Positions 54,543 to 64,000 of a stretch of 64,000 bases of DNA are shown piece after piece (positions within the stretch are counted from its first letter, which is position 1; every line of letters starts with the position of its first letter). The stretch comes from Rachicladosporium sp. CCFEE 5018 (lineage: Eukaryota > Ascomycota > Dothideomycetes > Cladosporiales > Cladosporiaceae), in NCBI GenBank assembly GCA_002077045.2, contig KZ111140.1:603370-667369 (forward strand). Direction: 5' to 3'. A program made the translations under genes and the position numbers. The notes under the pieces were generated by a model. That model worked only from the letters and a program-made list of their open reading frames with translations. It ran no database searches and was not told the DNA's origin.

Positions 54543-55440
54543 GAATGCAGAAAGCTTCCTCTATGCGTGCAACAGTGACCAGCTACTCAGCTACGACCCG
54601 TGGCTGGGTGAGAGGAGGGAAGCATGATCGGACGCAGCTCGCTCGAAATGGGCAAGGCAACTGTTTTGACTGTTGACGATGTCACCCATCAGACGATGAC
54701 TAGTACACAGCGTCGGGTAGAGCTCGACGTGGAGAGGAGCAGTTCATATGCTTGCCCATACCAAAGACAATCATTATCTTCGCAGTGAGCCAAAGATGTC
54801 GCCGAAGCCAGGACTGGAGGTTGCACAACCCGCAGCATCCCGTAGCGTGAAAAGGTGATACATGTCCGATGATTGACTGACGGCGGAATGTCGATGCTCA
54901 TTTACGCATTACTCTAGGCAGCTAGCCTGGGCCGCAGCTTTTACGCCACACAACGTTCGCTTGTTGTGTTGTTCGTGAGGTACAAGAATTGGTGATGGTG
55001 CACAAGCCAGCAAACAGTTGGGAGTACCATCTGTAGTGGGTTCAACGTAATCGTCGCGAGCTCGCGGTTACAAGCGCGCCTGTGTAATGTGGGCGGCTAT
55101 CCAGTCAGCTGATCCATCTAGACTTGCCATTCTCTGATCGTTCGTCGTGCCTGCTCAATCGTGGCATTCCGACGTTGAGTGCCGTTTGCTTGCTTTCGAG
55201 GAGACCATCGAATAGCATCGGCATCAATACCAACGTGGTGGCAGCCGTGATCGACGCATACTGAGAAAACTGCTGAACCGTCAACAGTATATACTATGAG
55301 ATACATACACTTCAATTTCGGGCACAATGCTGGCTGCCCAAGTCTTCCGGTGGCAACCTTTCCACGACAAGATGCAACCACCGTGATATTATCGCCACGT
55401 AGCCCGTGGACTAGCCACCTCTTCACTCTTCGCACTCCCA
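54543..55440. other. Intergenic region, diverged from copy A
   Basis: About 900 bp. Only the edges and the AGTATATACTAT block near 55286 match 15141-16097. It is the most diverged stretch within the duplication. No supported gene. Confidence 0.42.
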
Positions 55441-56354
55441 CTAGTACCCAGGCCGCCTCCCATCATCCCTCCTGTCATAATCCGACCTCCCATCTGACTT
55501 CCTGCCATCCTCGTACTTCCTCCTCAGCGCCTGCAGCCTCTTCTTCTTCGTATGCGCGTTGATGTAGGTTCCGATAATGAAGCCAATGAGATTGAAGAAT
55601 GGCACCCAGGTCTCCTGCGGGAGGAACGCCTGTGCGAAAGCCAGGGCGACTGGTGAGGTGATCCAGGAGACTTTCATGACTGGCATGAAGCCTGCGCGAA
55701 CCGTAGCACGGACTTGGTGGAAAGTTCGAGCGCCAGCGATGACCGCCATGCTGGTGAGGTAGACTGCGTTCTGGATGGGTGAGATCTATTCGTCGCGTTA
55801 GCACCTGATACCAGCCATGTATTATATTGGGCAGCAACATACCACCAAGTTCGACACGATGATCTGCAGAATCTTCGCTTTCAAGCTCGTCCGGCCAGCA
55901 AACAACCTCTGCAGAAGGGAGATCATCACATGACCAAGCGGCGCGCTGATGAACGCGCCGTAGACTGCCATCTTCGGCACGCGACTAGTGAAGTAGTGGC
56001 CATGCTTGCTGCGATCCTTCGCGATCCAGGAGGCTAGGAATTCTTGTAGACCCGCGAGCGAGCCTGACGTAACCATCTTCGTGCGAAGTGGATCTTCCTG
56101 TAGCTTCTTGAGGTACCACTGTGATTGTCGCGTTAGTGCGCTTAAGGTCATTCAGACTTCAATCATCTTACCGCGAGGTAGCCATTAGGCCCAGCACCAG
56201 CGGTCAGCGCATTGCCAACAGTGTGTGCGAGATCCTCCTTGCCCTTGGGTAGATCGCGTGTTCCGAAGGAGCCTCCTGGCGGTACTGGGGGTGGAGGAAT
56301 CGCGCCGGCGGTGGTGCGGATGGTCTCCTTCTGCTCGAACTTGACCTGCGACAT
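55441..56354 (-). CDS. Mpv17/PMP22-family membrane protein (copy B)
   Basis: Exons 56354-56172, 56118-55843 and 55785-55441 match copy A in length (183, 276, 345 nt) and give 267 aa. About four residues differ. Donor sites changed from GTGAGA to GTAAGA at intron 1 but remain canonical. The Mpv17 signature and basic C-terminal tail are intact. Confidence 0.9.
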
Positions 56355-57130
56355 GGTGGCGAGCTAGATGGGTAAAATGTTTGTAAATGGGCGGACTCAA
56401 TGAGTGCCTATACACGTGGATCGTCAGCTCGTCCGGGAGCTGTCGCATCGATGTTGATCGGCCTCGCCCGCCGCAACGCCGATCACGTGACGCTCTTCTA
56501 GATACACACCTCGGCACCTGATGGAAGCCTTCCTTCGACCAAATTATCAGCGTGCAAAGGTCAGGTCCTCACGTATGTGAAGAGTATTTCTATCGAGCCC
56601 GGAGTCGTTACACCTCGAGAGATCTGTGTGGTATCGCACGCTACAGTTCCCTACGAGTCGCTTTCTGATTCACGTCTGGGAGCCCAGCAATCATCAACAC
56701 TGGCACTGTAAAGACTGGCGTGAGCTGGCATCGTCCAGTATCTTCGCCACGCTTGGTATAGTTGAACTAAGAGTTCAGCATGGCTCTCCTTGCTTCGGCC
56801 ACGTGAAGACCATGCAAAGTGAGGTTGCACAGAACCCAGTGCAGCGGTACGCGTCGTTCCTTCTCAAGCACGTCAGACATCAGTTGCTCTTGCCTATCAA
56901 ACAACGGGAGGCACAATGGTCAGCACCTTCAATTGTTGTCTGTCTTGCAATGGAAACAATCCACCCCCTTCCTCTGCTCTTCGAAACTCTTGCTGACCAT
57001 TCATCTCTCTGCTCCCCCTCAATCACACTCATATTGTTACTGTGTCTTGATCGACCCGAATCTGTCTTCACGCAAGATTCCATGGAAACATCGCCAAGCG
57101 CTTCTCTGCGACGCGGTCGATCACTTCGCG
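56355..57130. promoter_or_regulatory. Divergent intergenic region (copy B), conserved with copy A
   Basis: Matches 17012-17810, including the GATCGGC...GCCGATC repeat and the E-box at 56484-56489 and the CCAA(A)TTATCAGCG block. One short segment (about 20 bp, GCACTTGTTTTCATGCCTGC in A) is missing. Shared promoter and 5' UTR. Confidence 0.5.
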
Positions 57131-58964
57131 ATGGCGCACCCGCCGACCAACTTTCACAAACACAACACTCCGACCTCGCCACCATCTTTCCCGACCGATC
57201 CCTTCTGGCAGTCTTCGCCACCGTACAATCGCTCCGGCATGGCCGCGCTGATGAGGGCAATCAGACAGGTGAGTGCCCATGGCATCGTTAAGCATGAGCT
57301 CCGAAAGAAGTCTGGAGAGCCTTGTGCTCTTATTCACTATTCTGCAAGCGTTATCCTTCACCTGTTCCACCGTAAAAGAGCATGGCGTCGGCTTGTGCCT
57401 CTCGATAGAGCTGCTACCGACGATTCGCTGATGCGGCGCGATTCATGAACGCTCGGGCAATAACTTACTGCTCTTGAGAACTTCAGCCCTCTGAGAATGC
57501 GAAGTTATGGCACCGTCGAGACCTGTACTGACGCGCTCGCAGGCAGTGCCACCTCCACCGACCGGGCAGCGTCAGCGTAGTCCAGCTACGCCTCAGCAAA
57601 CGCGTCGCGTAGGCCAATGCACCCACATCACCATGATCCGTCAGCACGGTACGAGCGCCTGCAACATGTGTGGCAGACATCCAAGCGTCGGATGGCTATA
57701 CGCCTGTCGACAGGACTGGCTGCTCGCACGCCAATCGACATCCAGTCACGATCTGGAGCTTCCGCATCTTCCCATCGAGAGCGACGACCTCGACCACCTG
57801 ACCGAGATTGCCATAGCGGTCGGTATGAGTCACAGCGTGGTGGCTCAGATGCGCTCGAAATCCTACACCGTCACCGAGGCCAAGAAGATTATCGCTGATA
57901 AGGTTCACATGCTCAATGTGATCAAGGCAGAGGAAAGTACGTCAGCTCAGCACTCGCCTTCTGAATCGGCTACTGGCAAGACAGGCGAAGCAGCCTCTAG
58001 CATCATTGCATCCCTGGGTACCACCGTGTCATCCTCCACCTCAGTTGAGGCTGTCAGTGCAGCTGGCAGCAACACTACTACGTGCACCTACATGGTCTGC
58101 CACACCTGCCGCCCGTTCCTTCACGACAGGGTGCCCGTGACGATAGCAGCCATCATCAACGGTACAGAGCCGGCAATTTCGAGTATCGAGATGCAGTATC
58201 TGCGCATGGTCGAGCCGGCCGTTGTCAGTAAGCTCGGTACACGACCTGCACCAATTCGTCGCCTTCGTCAATTCGGCCTCGGACTGACGAGCACGGACAT
58301 CACTTCGCAGCAGAAAGACGGCGCCGACGAAAACAGTACGCCAAGTGACTGGACGTCAAGCGATATCTCGAGTGGAGTCTACGAAGATGATCATAACGAG
58401 CCGTTCGTCCACGTTGATCCGTTTCCCTGCCCTGGCCCTGGCTTCTGCCCAGTTGCCAGCTATGAAGACGGGTGCGCCTACGATGGAGACTTCGACGATG
58501 GAGACTTCGACGATGGAGACTTCGACGATGGACAACGTGCCATCAATGACGCCGTAGTCATTGGACATCACACCGATACTACTACTGGTGCCGAGAACAT
58601 CACGCCCGACCGCCCACGCTATCGTCTGCGCCGCGTCGAGGGCAACGTTTCCGATACTCCAGGCCGAGCTTCCTCAACTGGCTCGTCCGTCAGTCTACCC
58701 ACCCCGACCACTATGCCACTCACTCCCGTCACGCCGTCTGACGAGAGCTTCGAAGACGTACTCAATGATCGCATCAACGGCAAGCCAGTGAAGGTCGGCA
58801 AAGCAGCTACCATCTGCGGCAGACTCGACTCCATTGCAGGCGGAAACATGAGCAGCAGATCTAGCAGCAGCAGCCTGGGGAGCGAGGTTGCTGTAGCAGA
58901 CGGCGTCGCACTGACGGAAGAGGCAGTAGAGGCGCACATCCCGGACATCAAGTACGAGGAGTAG
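57131..58964 (+). CDS. Conserved fungal protein with Cys/His cluster (copy B)
   Basis: Exon 1 57131-57268 and exon 2 57543-58964 give 519 aa in phase 0, ten residues longer than copy A. The extra length is two added GDFDD units in the acidic region (58481-58525). The Cys/His cluster (HITMIRQHG, CNMCGR, LYACRQD), the LTEIAIAVGMSHSVV helix and the second Cys segment (YMVCHTCRPFLHDR) are intact. Function is unknown, as for copy A. Confidence 0.75.
58481..58525 (+). repeat. 15-bp in-frame tandem repeat, three units (one in copy A)
   Basis: CGATGGAGACTTCGA is repeated three times without change at 58481, 58496 and 58511, adding GDFDD units to the protein. Copy A has one unit. Perfect identity of the units points to recent slippage. 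Confidence 0.92.
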
Positions 58965-59607
58965 GATTCTTCCAAGCGCTGCTGGTATCCCAGGACACGG
59001 CATCGTTATCGTACACAATCGTCGGGAGGAACAACGTGGTGTGAACTGCACGCGGGAGCTCGTAAGCAGTTCAAATACAGGAGACTCGAGTGAGCGAGAC
59101 TGATGACTTGGGAGGATTGCGTATCTGAAGATTAGCGAAGGCGTCGGTTACATGAAGAGAAGCGCGGGATGGAACCATTACATTCACTGCATATCGATTG
59201 TCTTACGTTGTGTAGGCATACAATGTACCTTCGCCTCTCCTACTGTCTGAACCATCCTGTGGTGATATAGATGTACCTGCGATCGTGCAGCGACTTGCTG
59301 CTCCGGGCATGCGTGTAGGAGCATAACTTGATCTTCATACGCCTGGACGACCGTAGGGACTGTGGCCGGATCGACCCTATATCGTCCCTGCCCTCTGAAT
59401 CAGACGGTGATATCATACTTGACTTATGCAACGGCCGGCAGTAGTACGAAACGATTTGCACACGTTGAACGACACCTCAACTCTTCACAGTCAGCTTATC
59501 TGATGTTATTCCTTCGAGCCAACATTACCGTCGATGCAGGATTCATAGGATGATCTCAAATGCTTCTTCCAAGCCACGCCGCGCCCTAAACCCAGTTGAC
59601 AAGTGCC
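58965..59607. other. Intergenic region
   Basis: Counterpart of 19616-20257 with moderate divergence. No gene called; probably includes the 3' UTR of the preceding gene. Confidence 0.42.
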
Positions 59608-59760
59608 CTAAATCCTGAAACGTGCCATTCCCAGCCAGTTGAAATCGAAGCCGTTGCCGTTGCCGGTAAACGCAATCATCGAAACCTTGCTAGACAAGCT
59701 AGGGTCGGCGCTGGGAGACCTTGAATCTCCGACCGCAGCAGATTGCGCGTCTTGATCCAT
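59608..59760 (-). CDS. Small conserved ORF, 50 aa (copy B)
   Basis: Same start, stop and length as 20258-20410. The peptide begins MDQDAQSAAVGDSRSPSADP and ends GNGFDFNWLGMARFRI. In this copy the frame is open about 110 codons further upstream (to 60090), so a larger protein or an upstream exon is possible. Confidence 0.38.
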   Translation of the reverse strand: MDQDAQSAAVGDSRSPSADPSLSSKVSMIAFTGNGNGFDFNWLGMARFRI

Positions 59761-60246
59761 CTTGACACTTCTCCGTACTCCACTATCTTCGTCGTTGGAG
59801 CCGTTGCGTGTGCTGCGTTTCGAGCGTTCGTTGCTGCGTTCTTGCTTCTGCGAAGTGTGCTGCGTGATCGAATTTGCAAGTGACACGACCGAAAACCTGG
59901 AAAACATCCCTGGACCGTACCTGCATATATTTGACGGGACCTGGTTGCCGTGGTGGGGATTTATTGATAGACACGACGCTCTTGGATCGGATCCACTGAA
60001 AGAGGCTTGAGGAGAGAGGCGATAGTAGTGAACACTCTTTGCATACGCGTTTGCTTGTTTGTACAGTACTGCGGTTGATCTGCGTAACACTCGAAGCGCA
60101 TAGTCACGAGGCCGGAAGGAAGGCCATCGTACAGTAAGCCCGAAACCTCAGCCACCACGTTGGACAAGGCTGGGCTGACCTTGAGGCAAGATTTGAATCA
60201 AAGACCACGCCCTTCCCAGCGCACGCCACGGTCACTGTAATCCACG

Positions 60247-61004
60247 ATGAGGGCGACACTCCTTGCCCCGGTGCTCGCCGTCCTCTCCTTCGCCTCCGCG
60301 GACACCCTACTACCCTCACCCTCGACCGGCACATCACCCATATCGGACGGCATATCGGCACCCACACTCATACCCATAGAGGATGCGTCCCATCTCCAGT
60401 CCGTAGTCCCAAACTTCTCCATGCATCAATCACCTACTAACAGGCCTTCAGACTCCGCCAAGCTGCTCCCGTCACAAACCCGCAGGCCACTCCCGTAGCG
60501 GTCCAAGCACCCACCGTGACAACGAACTGGGTCCGCACCGAGATCAACGGAGTGGTGACCTACGTTCAACAGGCCTACACCCAGACCTTCGCCGCGGTAC
60601 CAGACCAATGGCCAAGTCCAGGTGTGGGCCAAATCGGGCTCGGGACGTTGAAGAGTAAGAGAGGCATTGCGCCCGCTACAGCAGAGGAGACTGGACTTGC
60701 GGGACGAGTAAGGGTATGAGAGCTTTGTGCTGATGTGAGCTGCTCTGTAGTGTTCGCACAGCCGGTCGAGGTGATTATGAGGGATGTGCTGGTGAAGCAG
60801 ACGTTGAGTGTGCTGGAGGTGGTGGAGGTCCTTGAGACGAGGACAGTGGTGGAGTGGACGACTGCGACGGTGTGGAATAACGGATTGATGGCCGGGACTG
60901 GCACTGGATACATTACCGGCGCTGGACCTACCGCCTACGGTACCGCCGCGTCGGCACTCTCGTCTGGTCGGCCCTTTGCTTCGCGCTACTACTACTTCGG
61001 CTGA
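60247..61004 (+). CDS. Secreted Kre1-like protein (copy B, intact)
   Basis: Exons 60247-60398, 60452-60654 and 60751-61004 join in frame to 202 aa. Intron 1 contains a perfect CTACTAAC branch site before CTTCAG, which supports the model. Intron 2 has a GTAAGA donor. The protein has a signal peptide (MRATLLAPVLAVLSFASA), the TNWVRTEINGVVTYV, YTQTFAAVPDQWPSP and GQIGLGTLK motifs, and a tail ending SSGRPFASRYYYFG. No GPI-type hydrophobic end is seen. A two-exon version would end at 60719. Kre1-type proteins act in the fungal cell wall; that role is inferred from the motif only. Confidence 0.55.
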
Positions 61005-62158
61005 ATCATGCCATCGCACAGCATTCTCGCGTTGAGCTGCTTAGACGAACATACATACCATCGATTTCTGGCGTTTGGGAGGGAAAGAGAAGTCTTTTGC
61101 TGCATCTGGCGTACACACAGCATAGGCATATTTCGAGCGTTTTTGGCGGTCTGATAGCGATACTGTACTCTGCATACACAAGTCGAGCATAGAGATGTAT
61201 ACTGTACGCGAGACATAGTATCTGTAGAGTACGAAGCAACTTAACATCAGTCCGGTCCCTGTGACTGGCTTATCATGTGCAGCTGAACCTGCAGGCGCTC
61301 GATCGCTCCGAAAGTTATAACGACACGAGACGGATCACTATCTGTACAGGTACGTAAGTAAGTACTTGCTCTACTCATGCACCAAAGTTCTAGACGCAAT
61401 CACGTGCACCTCTCAGCAAGCCACAGAGCTATCAACGTTGTCAACCTAATCTGCACAGCAAGCCACATCCTACTCATTCGGCTCGTCCAGCACACATCGC
61501 GCAACGCCAATCCAGAGACTTCGCTACATACGTCTCAGCCTTGCAGCTAAGCATCACGATCATTGAGGCTTGTGTAGCGAGTGGCTTGCAGAAGCGCGTT
61601 CGCACACACATGCAGCTCAGCCTCGTTGAAGCTTCTATGGGTCGATATCGCCCACGTGGCAGTCATGTTACGTTTCGGACAAGGCACGTTGGCGCTCGTT
61701 CACAGCCATGGATTGGCGATAAGCTCACCGGTTCGTGAAGTAGCACGCGTGGCATGTAGGACAGTACCAGATCTGGGTTGATCTGCGCACGGGCTGTGTG
61801 AAGCACAGGAAGGCGCAACTGAGACGCCGCAGTCGCGGCTGCCCGAACTTCTTCGATGTTTGAAAGATGATAAGGAACAATGGACCGCCCTCGTCCGGGT
61901 CCGGATCTTGATGTTCGACACTGACTTCACGGAACAAAGAAAAGTTTTGGCCCCCCGGATAGCTTGACGTCGCTGTGCAGATGCAAGGCTTCGGACAACA
62001 CATACGAATGTGAATATTTTTGGGGGCCGGGAATACAAGGCTGCGTTTGAGCCTTGTGCACTGAGCCGGTAGCGACAGATCTTGTCTGGTCTCGGGAAAT
62101 GAGATCTCCAAGTTCTTCACAGGAGGGTCTCACATACCCCGAGTCGACCCATACGACT
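61005..62158. other. Intergenic region containing the right edge of the duplication
   Basis: The match to copy A stops at 61072 only because A enters the gap. The remaining sequence is single copy in this window and holds no convincing ORF. The last 300 bp before 62159 are the likely MFS promoter; an alternative ATG in frame lies at 62099. Confidence 0.45.
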
Positions 62159-64000
62159 ATGGCCAATCGACATTCCGAAGAGAGCGCGACTGAGCGCAAC
62201 GACCCATCCCCCACAACGACCGCCATGAACATCGTCCCACCACCACAACCTCCCTCGCCCACCTTCTCGAACCCTCGGACAGCCACTCAGACTCCACGCT
62301 ACGCAGACTACATCGCCTCGAAGACAGCCCCGAATCCTCTCCCAACCAAACCCCTTGTCTCGCCCACTACAACGCCCGTCCCAGATCTCCACGACATACC
62401 CCTCGAAGATGGACCCTCGACCACAGCCACTTGGACGCCGTCCCGACAAGTCAAGACAGTACTGGCTGGCCAAGCGTTTTGCGTCTTCATCGTGAGTTTG
62501 GATATGACGATCCTGGTCGCCACGCTCCCGACTGTCGCGAAAGCGCTGGACGCGAATGCCACGCAAGCGTTCTGGATCGCGGCCAGCTATCTGCTTGCAA
62601 GTGCTGTGGTGCAGCCACTCGTCCCCGGGCTAGCTGACATCTTTGGGAGGCGGAGTGTGATATTTGGGGCTGTATTGGCGTTCACAGTGGGCTCTGTTGT
62701 CTGCGCCACGGCAAAGAGCGTGGGCGCTATGTTGGGTGGAAGGGTGATACAGGGTATCGGTGGTGGAGGGATACTGAGTGCCAACCTGGTCGTGCTGAGT
62801 GACTTGATCCGGTTGCGGCAGAGGAGCCGATTTCTCGGGCTCATCCAGCTGGTGTTTGCTTGTGGGACGAACCTTGCGCCAATTATCGGAGGTGCATTGG
62901 TGAAGAGTAACGGTGGATGGAGGTGGTAAGTAAGCTCTCTATTGGGTGGTACGGTGTGATGGCTGGCAGTACTGACCGAAGCAGGCTTTTCTGGATCAAC
63001 TTACCATTCTGCGCGATCGGACTGGGAATCATTCCCTTCCTACTACGGTACGAGAGGCCACCTAGTACGGTATACGAGAAACTCTCCAACATCGACTGGA
63101 TTGGTGCCGGGCTGCTGATCGTCAGCGCGACATCCTTCCTGGTGGGAATAAGCTGGGGTGGCAACCAATTCGCATGGCGCAGCGCCGCAGTCCTGGTGAC
63201 ATTGCTGGTTGGTGCGGTAGGCGTCTTTGGCACGGTGCTGTACGAGCGCAAGTACGCCAAGATACCCTTTCTTCGGTGGTCGCTGTTCCAGGAGCGATCA
63301 GCCGTCGCAGCATATGTGTGCACAGTGCTGCAGGGCTTCCTTGTGAGAGCACCTGCCAGCCTTGGCCTTTCGAGATACAAGCTGACTTGTTGTCGCAGCT
63401 GTTTGCCTTGAGCTACTACCTGGTCCTCTACATGCTCGCCTGCAAGCTCTACACCCCGATCGTCTCCGGCGCGGTCCTCCTTCCCTTCGCCATGACAGTC
63501 ATACCCGTGAGTGGCATCACTGGCATCGTCATTACCAGGCTGGGCCATTATAGACGCTTGATCTGGCTCGGCTGGGGTCTCAGCGTCGCTGGTATCGCGC
63601 TGATGATAGTACTGGACGTCGACACGTCAGCAGCAGCCTGGGTCTTCATCTTCATGCTGGCTGGCGCCGGGCAAGGCCTACTGCTCATCGCGCACAGCAT
63701 AGCCATCCAGGCATCGTGTCGTCCATCCGACGCAGCTCATGCAAGCAGCATGTACAGCTTCATGCGCGGCTTCGGGCTCTGTCTTGGCGTGGTGATGGGC
63801 GGGACAATCTTTCAGAACTTCTTCCGTCACCGGCTCGCAGATCTGGGTTTGCCTATCATCATTGCGCACAATGCCGAGGGCTTCGTGCCGGCACTGCAGC
63901 GTATGAGCGGCGTTTTGCCAGTCAAGGAGCAGCTGCAGGGTGCTTATGCGTTCGGGTTGAGAAGGCTATGGGAGGTGTTGACGGGTGTAGCCGTGTGTGG
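62159..64000 (+). CDS. MFS multidrug-type transporter, 3' end beyond the window
   Basis: Exons 62159-62925, 62985-63342 and 63399 onward join in frame, giving about 575 residues to the window end. A Pro/Thr-rich cytosolic N-terminus of about 100 residues precedes the membrane part. Drug:H+ antiporter (14-span) marks are SLDMTILVATLPTVAKAL with the acidic D at span 1, GLADIFGRRSV in the span 2-3 loop, GGRVIQGIGGGGILSANLV at span 4, and LAPIIGGALV with GGWRWLFWINLP across the first splice. Such proteins export toxic compounds or secondary metabolites at the plasma membrane. The ligand is unknown. No biosynthetic genes are next to it here. It is outside the visible duplication. Confidence 0.9.

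Larger units (their letters stand above)
43380..61072. repeat. Segmental duplication, copy B
   Basis: Right copy, in direct orientation to 3930-21713. The left edge is in the truncated ankyrin-like gene just past the 3' end of bre2. The last base I can match to copy A is 61072, where A runs into the N gap, so homology may in fact extend further. Exons, introns and several intergenic blocks are colinear. Differences include small indels, a 9-bp repeat expansion and a 15-bp repeat expansion. Confidence 0.93.

Noticed and set aside
62159..64000. MFS gene as part of a secondary-metabolite cluster
   Set aside because: No polyketide synthase, peptide synthetase or tailoring enzyme is visible in the window.
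1..64000. CRISPR arrays, bacterial operons, tRNA or rRNA genes
   Set aside because: The genes have spliceosomal introns and eukaryotic families. I found no spaced direct-repeat array and no stretch I could fold into a tRNA by eye, though a covariance search was not possible.

Overview
The window is nuclear DNA of a filamentous ascomycete (Pezizomycotina). Genes are compact and GC-rich, with short GT-AG introns of about 40-280 nt. They encode fungal versions of TFIIIC, Ase1, Enp1, Bre2, Dcn1, Mpv17, a DUF3112 membrane protein and MFS/APC transporters. A dothideomycete is my guess from the overall look of the proteins, but the sequence alone does not prove it.

The dominant structure is a direct segmental duplication of about 17.7 kb. 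Copy A (about 3.9-21.7 kb) and copy B (about 43.4-61.1 kb) have the same order and orientation. In order they carry: the start of an ankyrin-like gene (-), a small conserved ORF (+), Dcn1 (-), a gene of unknown function (-), an APC permease (+), a SprT/BTB-like gene (-), an Mpv17/PMP22 protein (-), a Cys-containing regulatory-looking protein (+), a tiny ORF (-) and a secreted Kre1-like protein (+). Intron positions match. Coding differences are largely synonymous, so most pairs look functional. Decay is split between the copies. B has lost most of the ankyrin-like gene and has a 2-nt frameshift in the unknown gene. A has a 1-nt frameshift near the end of the Kre1-like gene.

Between the copies lie about 22 kb of single-copy sequence. 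It starts with a 100-N assembly gap (21714-21813) that cuts off the 5' part of the TFIIIC tau138 (Tfc3) gene. It continues with a DUF3112 membrane protein (-), a 69-aa protein made of six 11-residue repeats (+), a Ser-rich unknown protein (-), a heme-oxygenase-like tail-anchored protein (-), Ase1/PRC1 (+), a NOPCHAP1/DUF4598 protein (-), Enp1/bystin (-) and the COMPASS subunit Bre2/Ash2 (+). Enp1 and Bre2 share a 243-bp divergent promoter. To the right of copy B is an MFS drug transporter that runs off the window.

The most novel item is the 69-aa repeat protein at 29392-29601. Its 33-bp units differ at many bases, but nearly every difference is silent, which is the mark of selection on the peptide. 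The second is the duplication itself: two old, mostly intact copies in cis, with one edge hidden in a gap. It is either a real duplication that escaped RIP or two diverged subgenome segments joined by the assembler.
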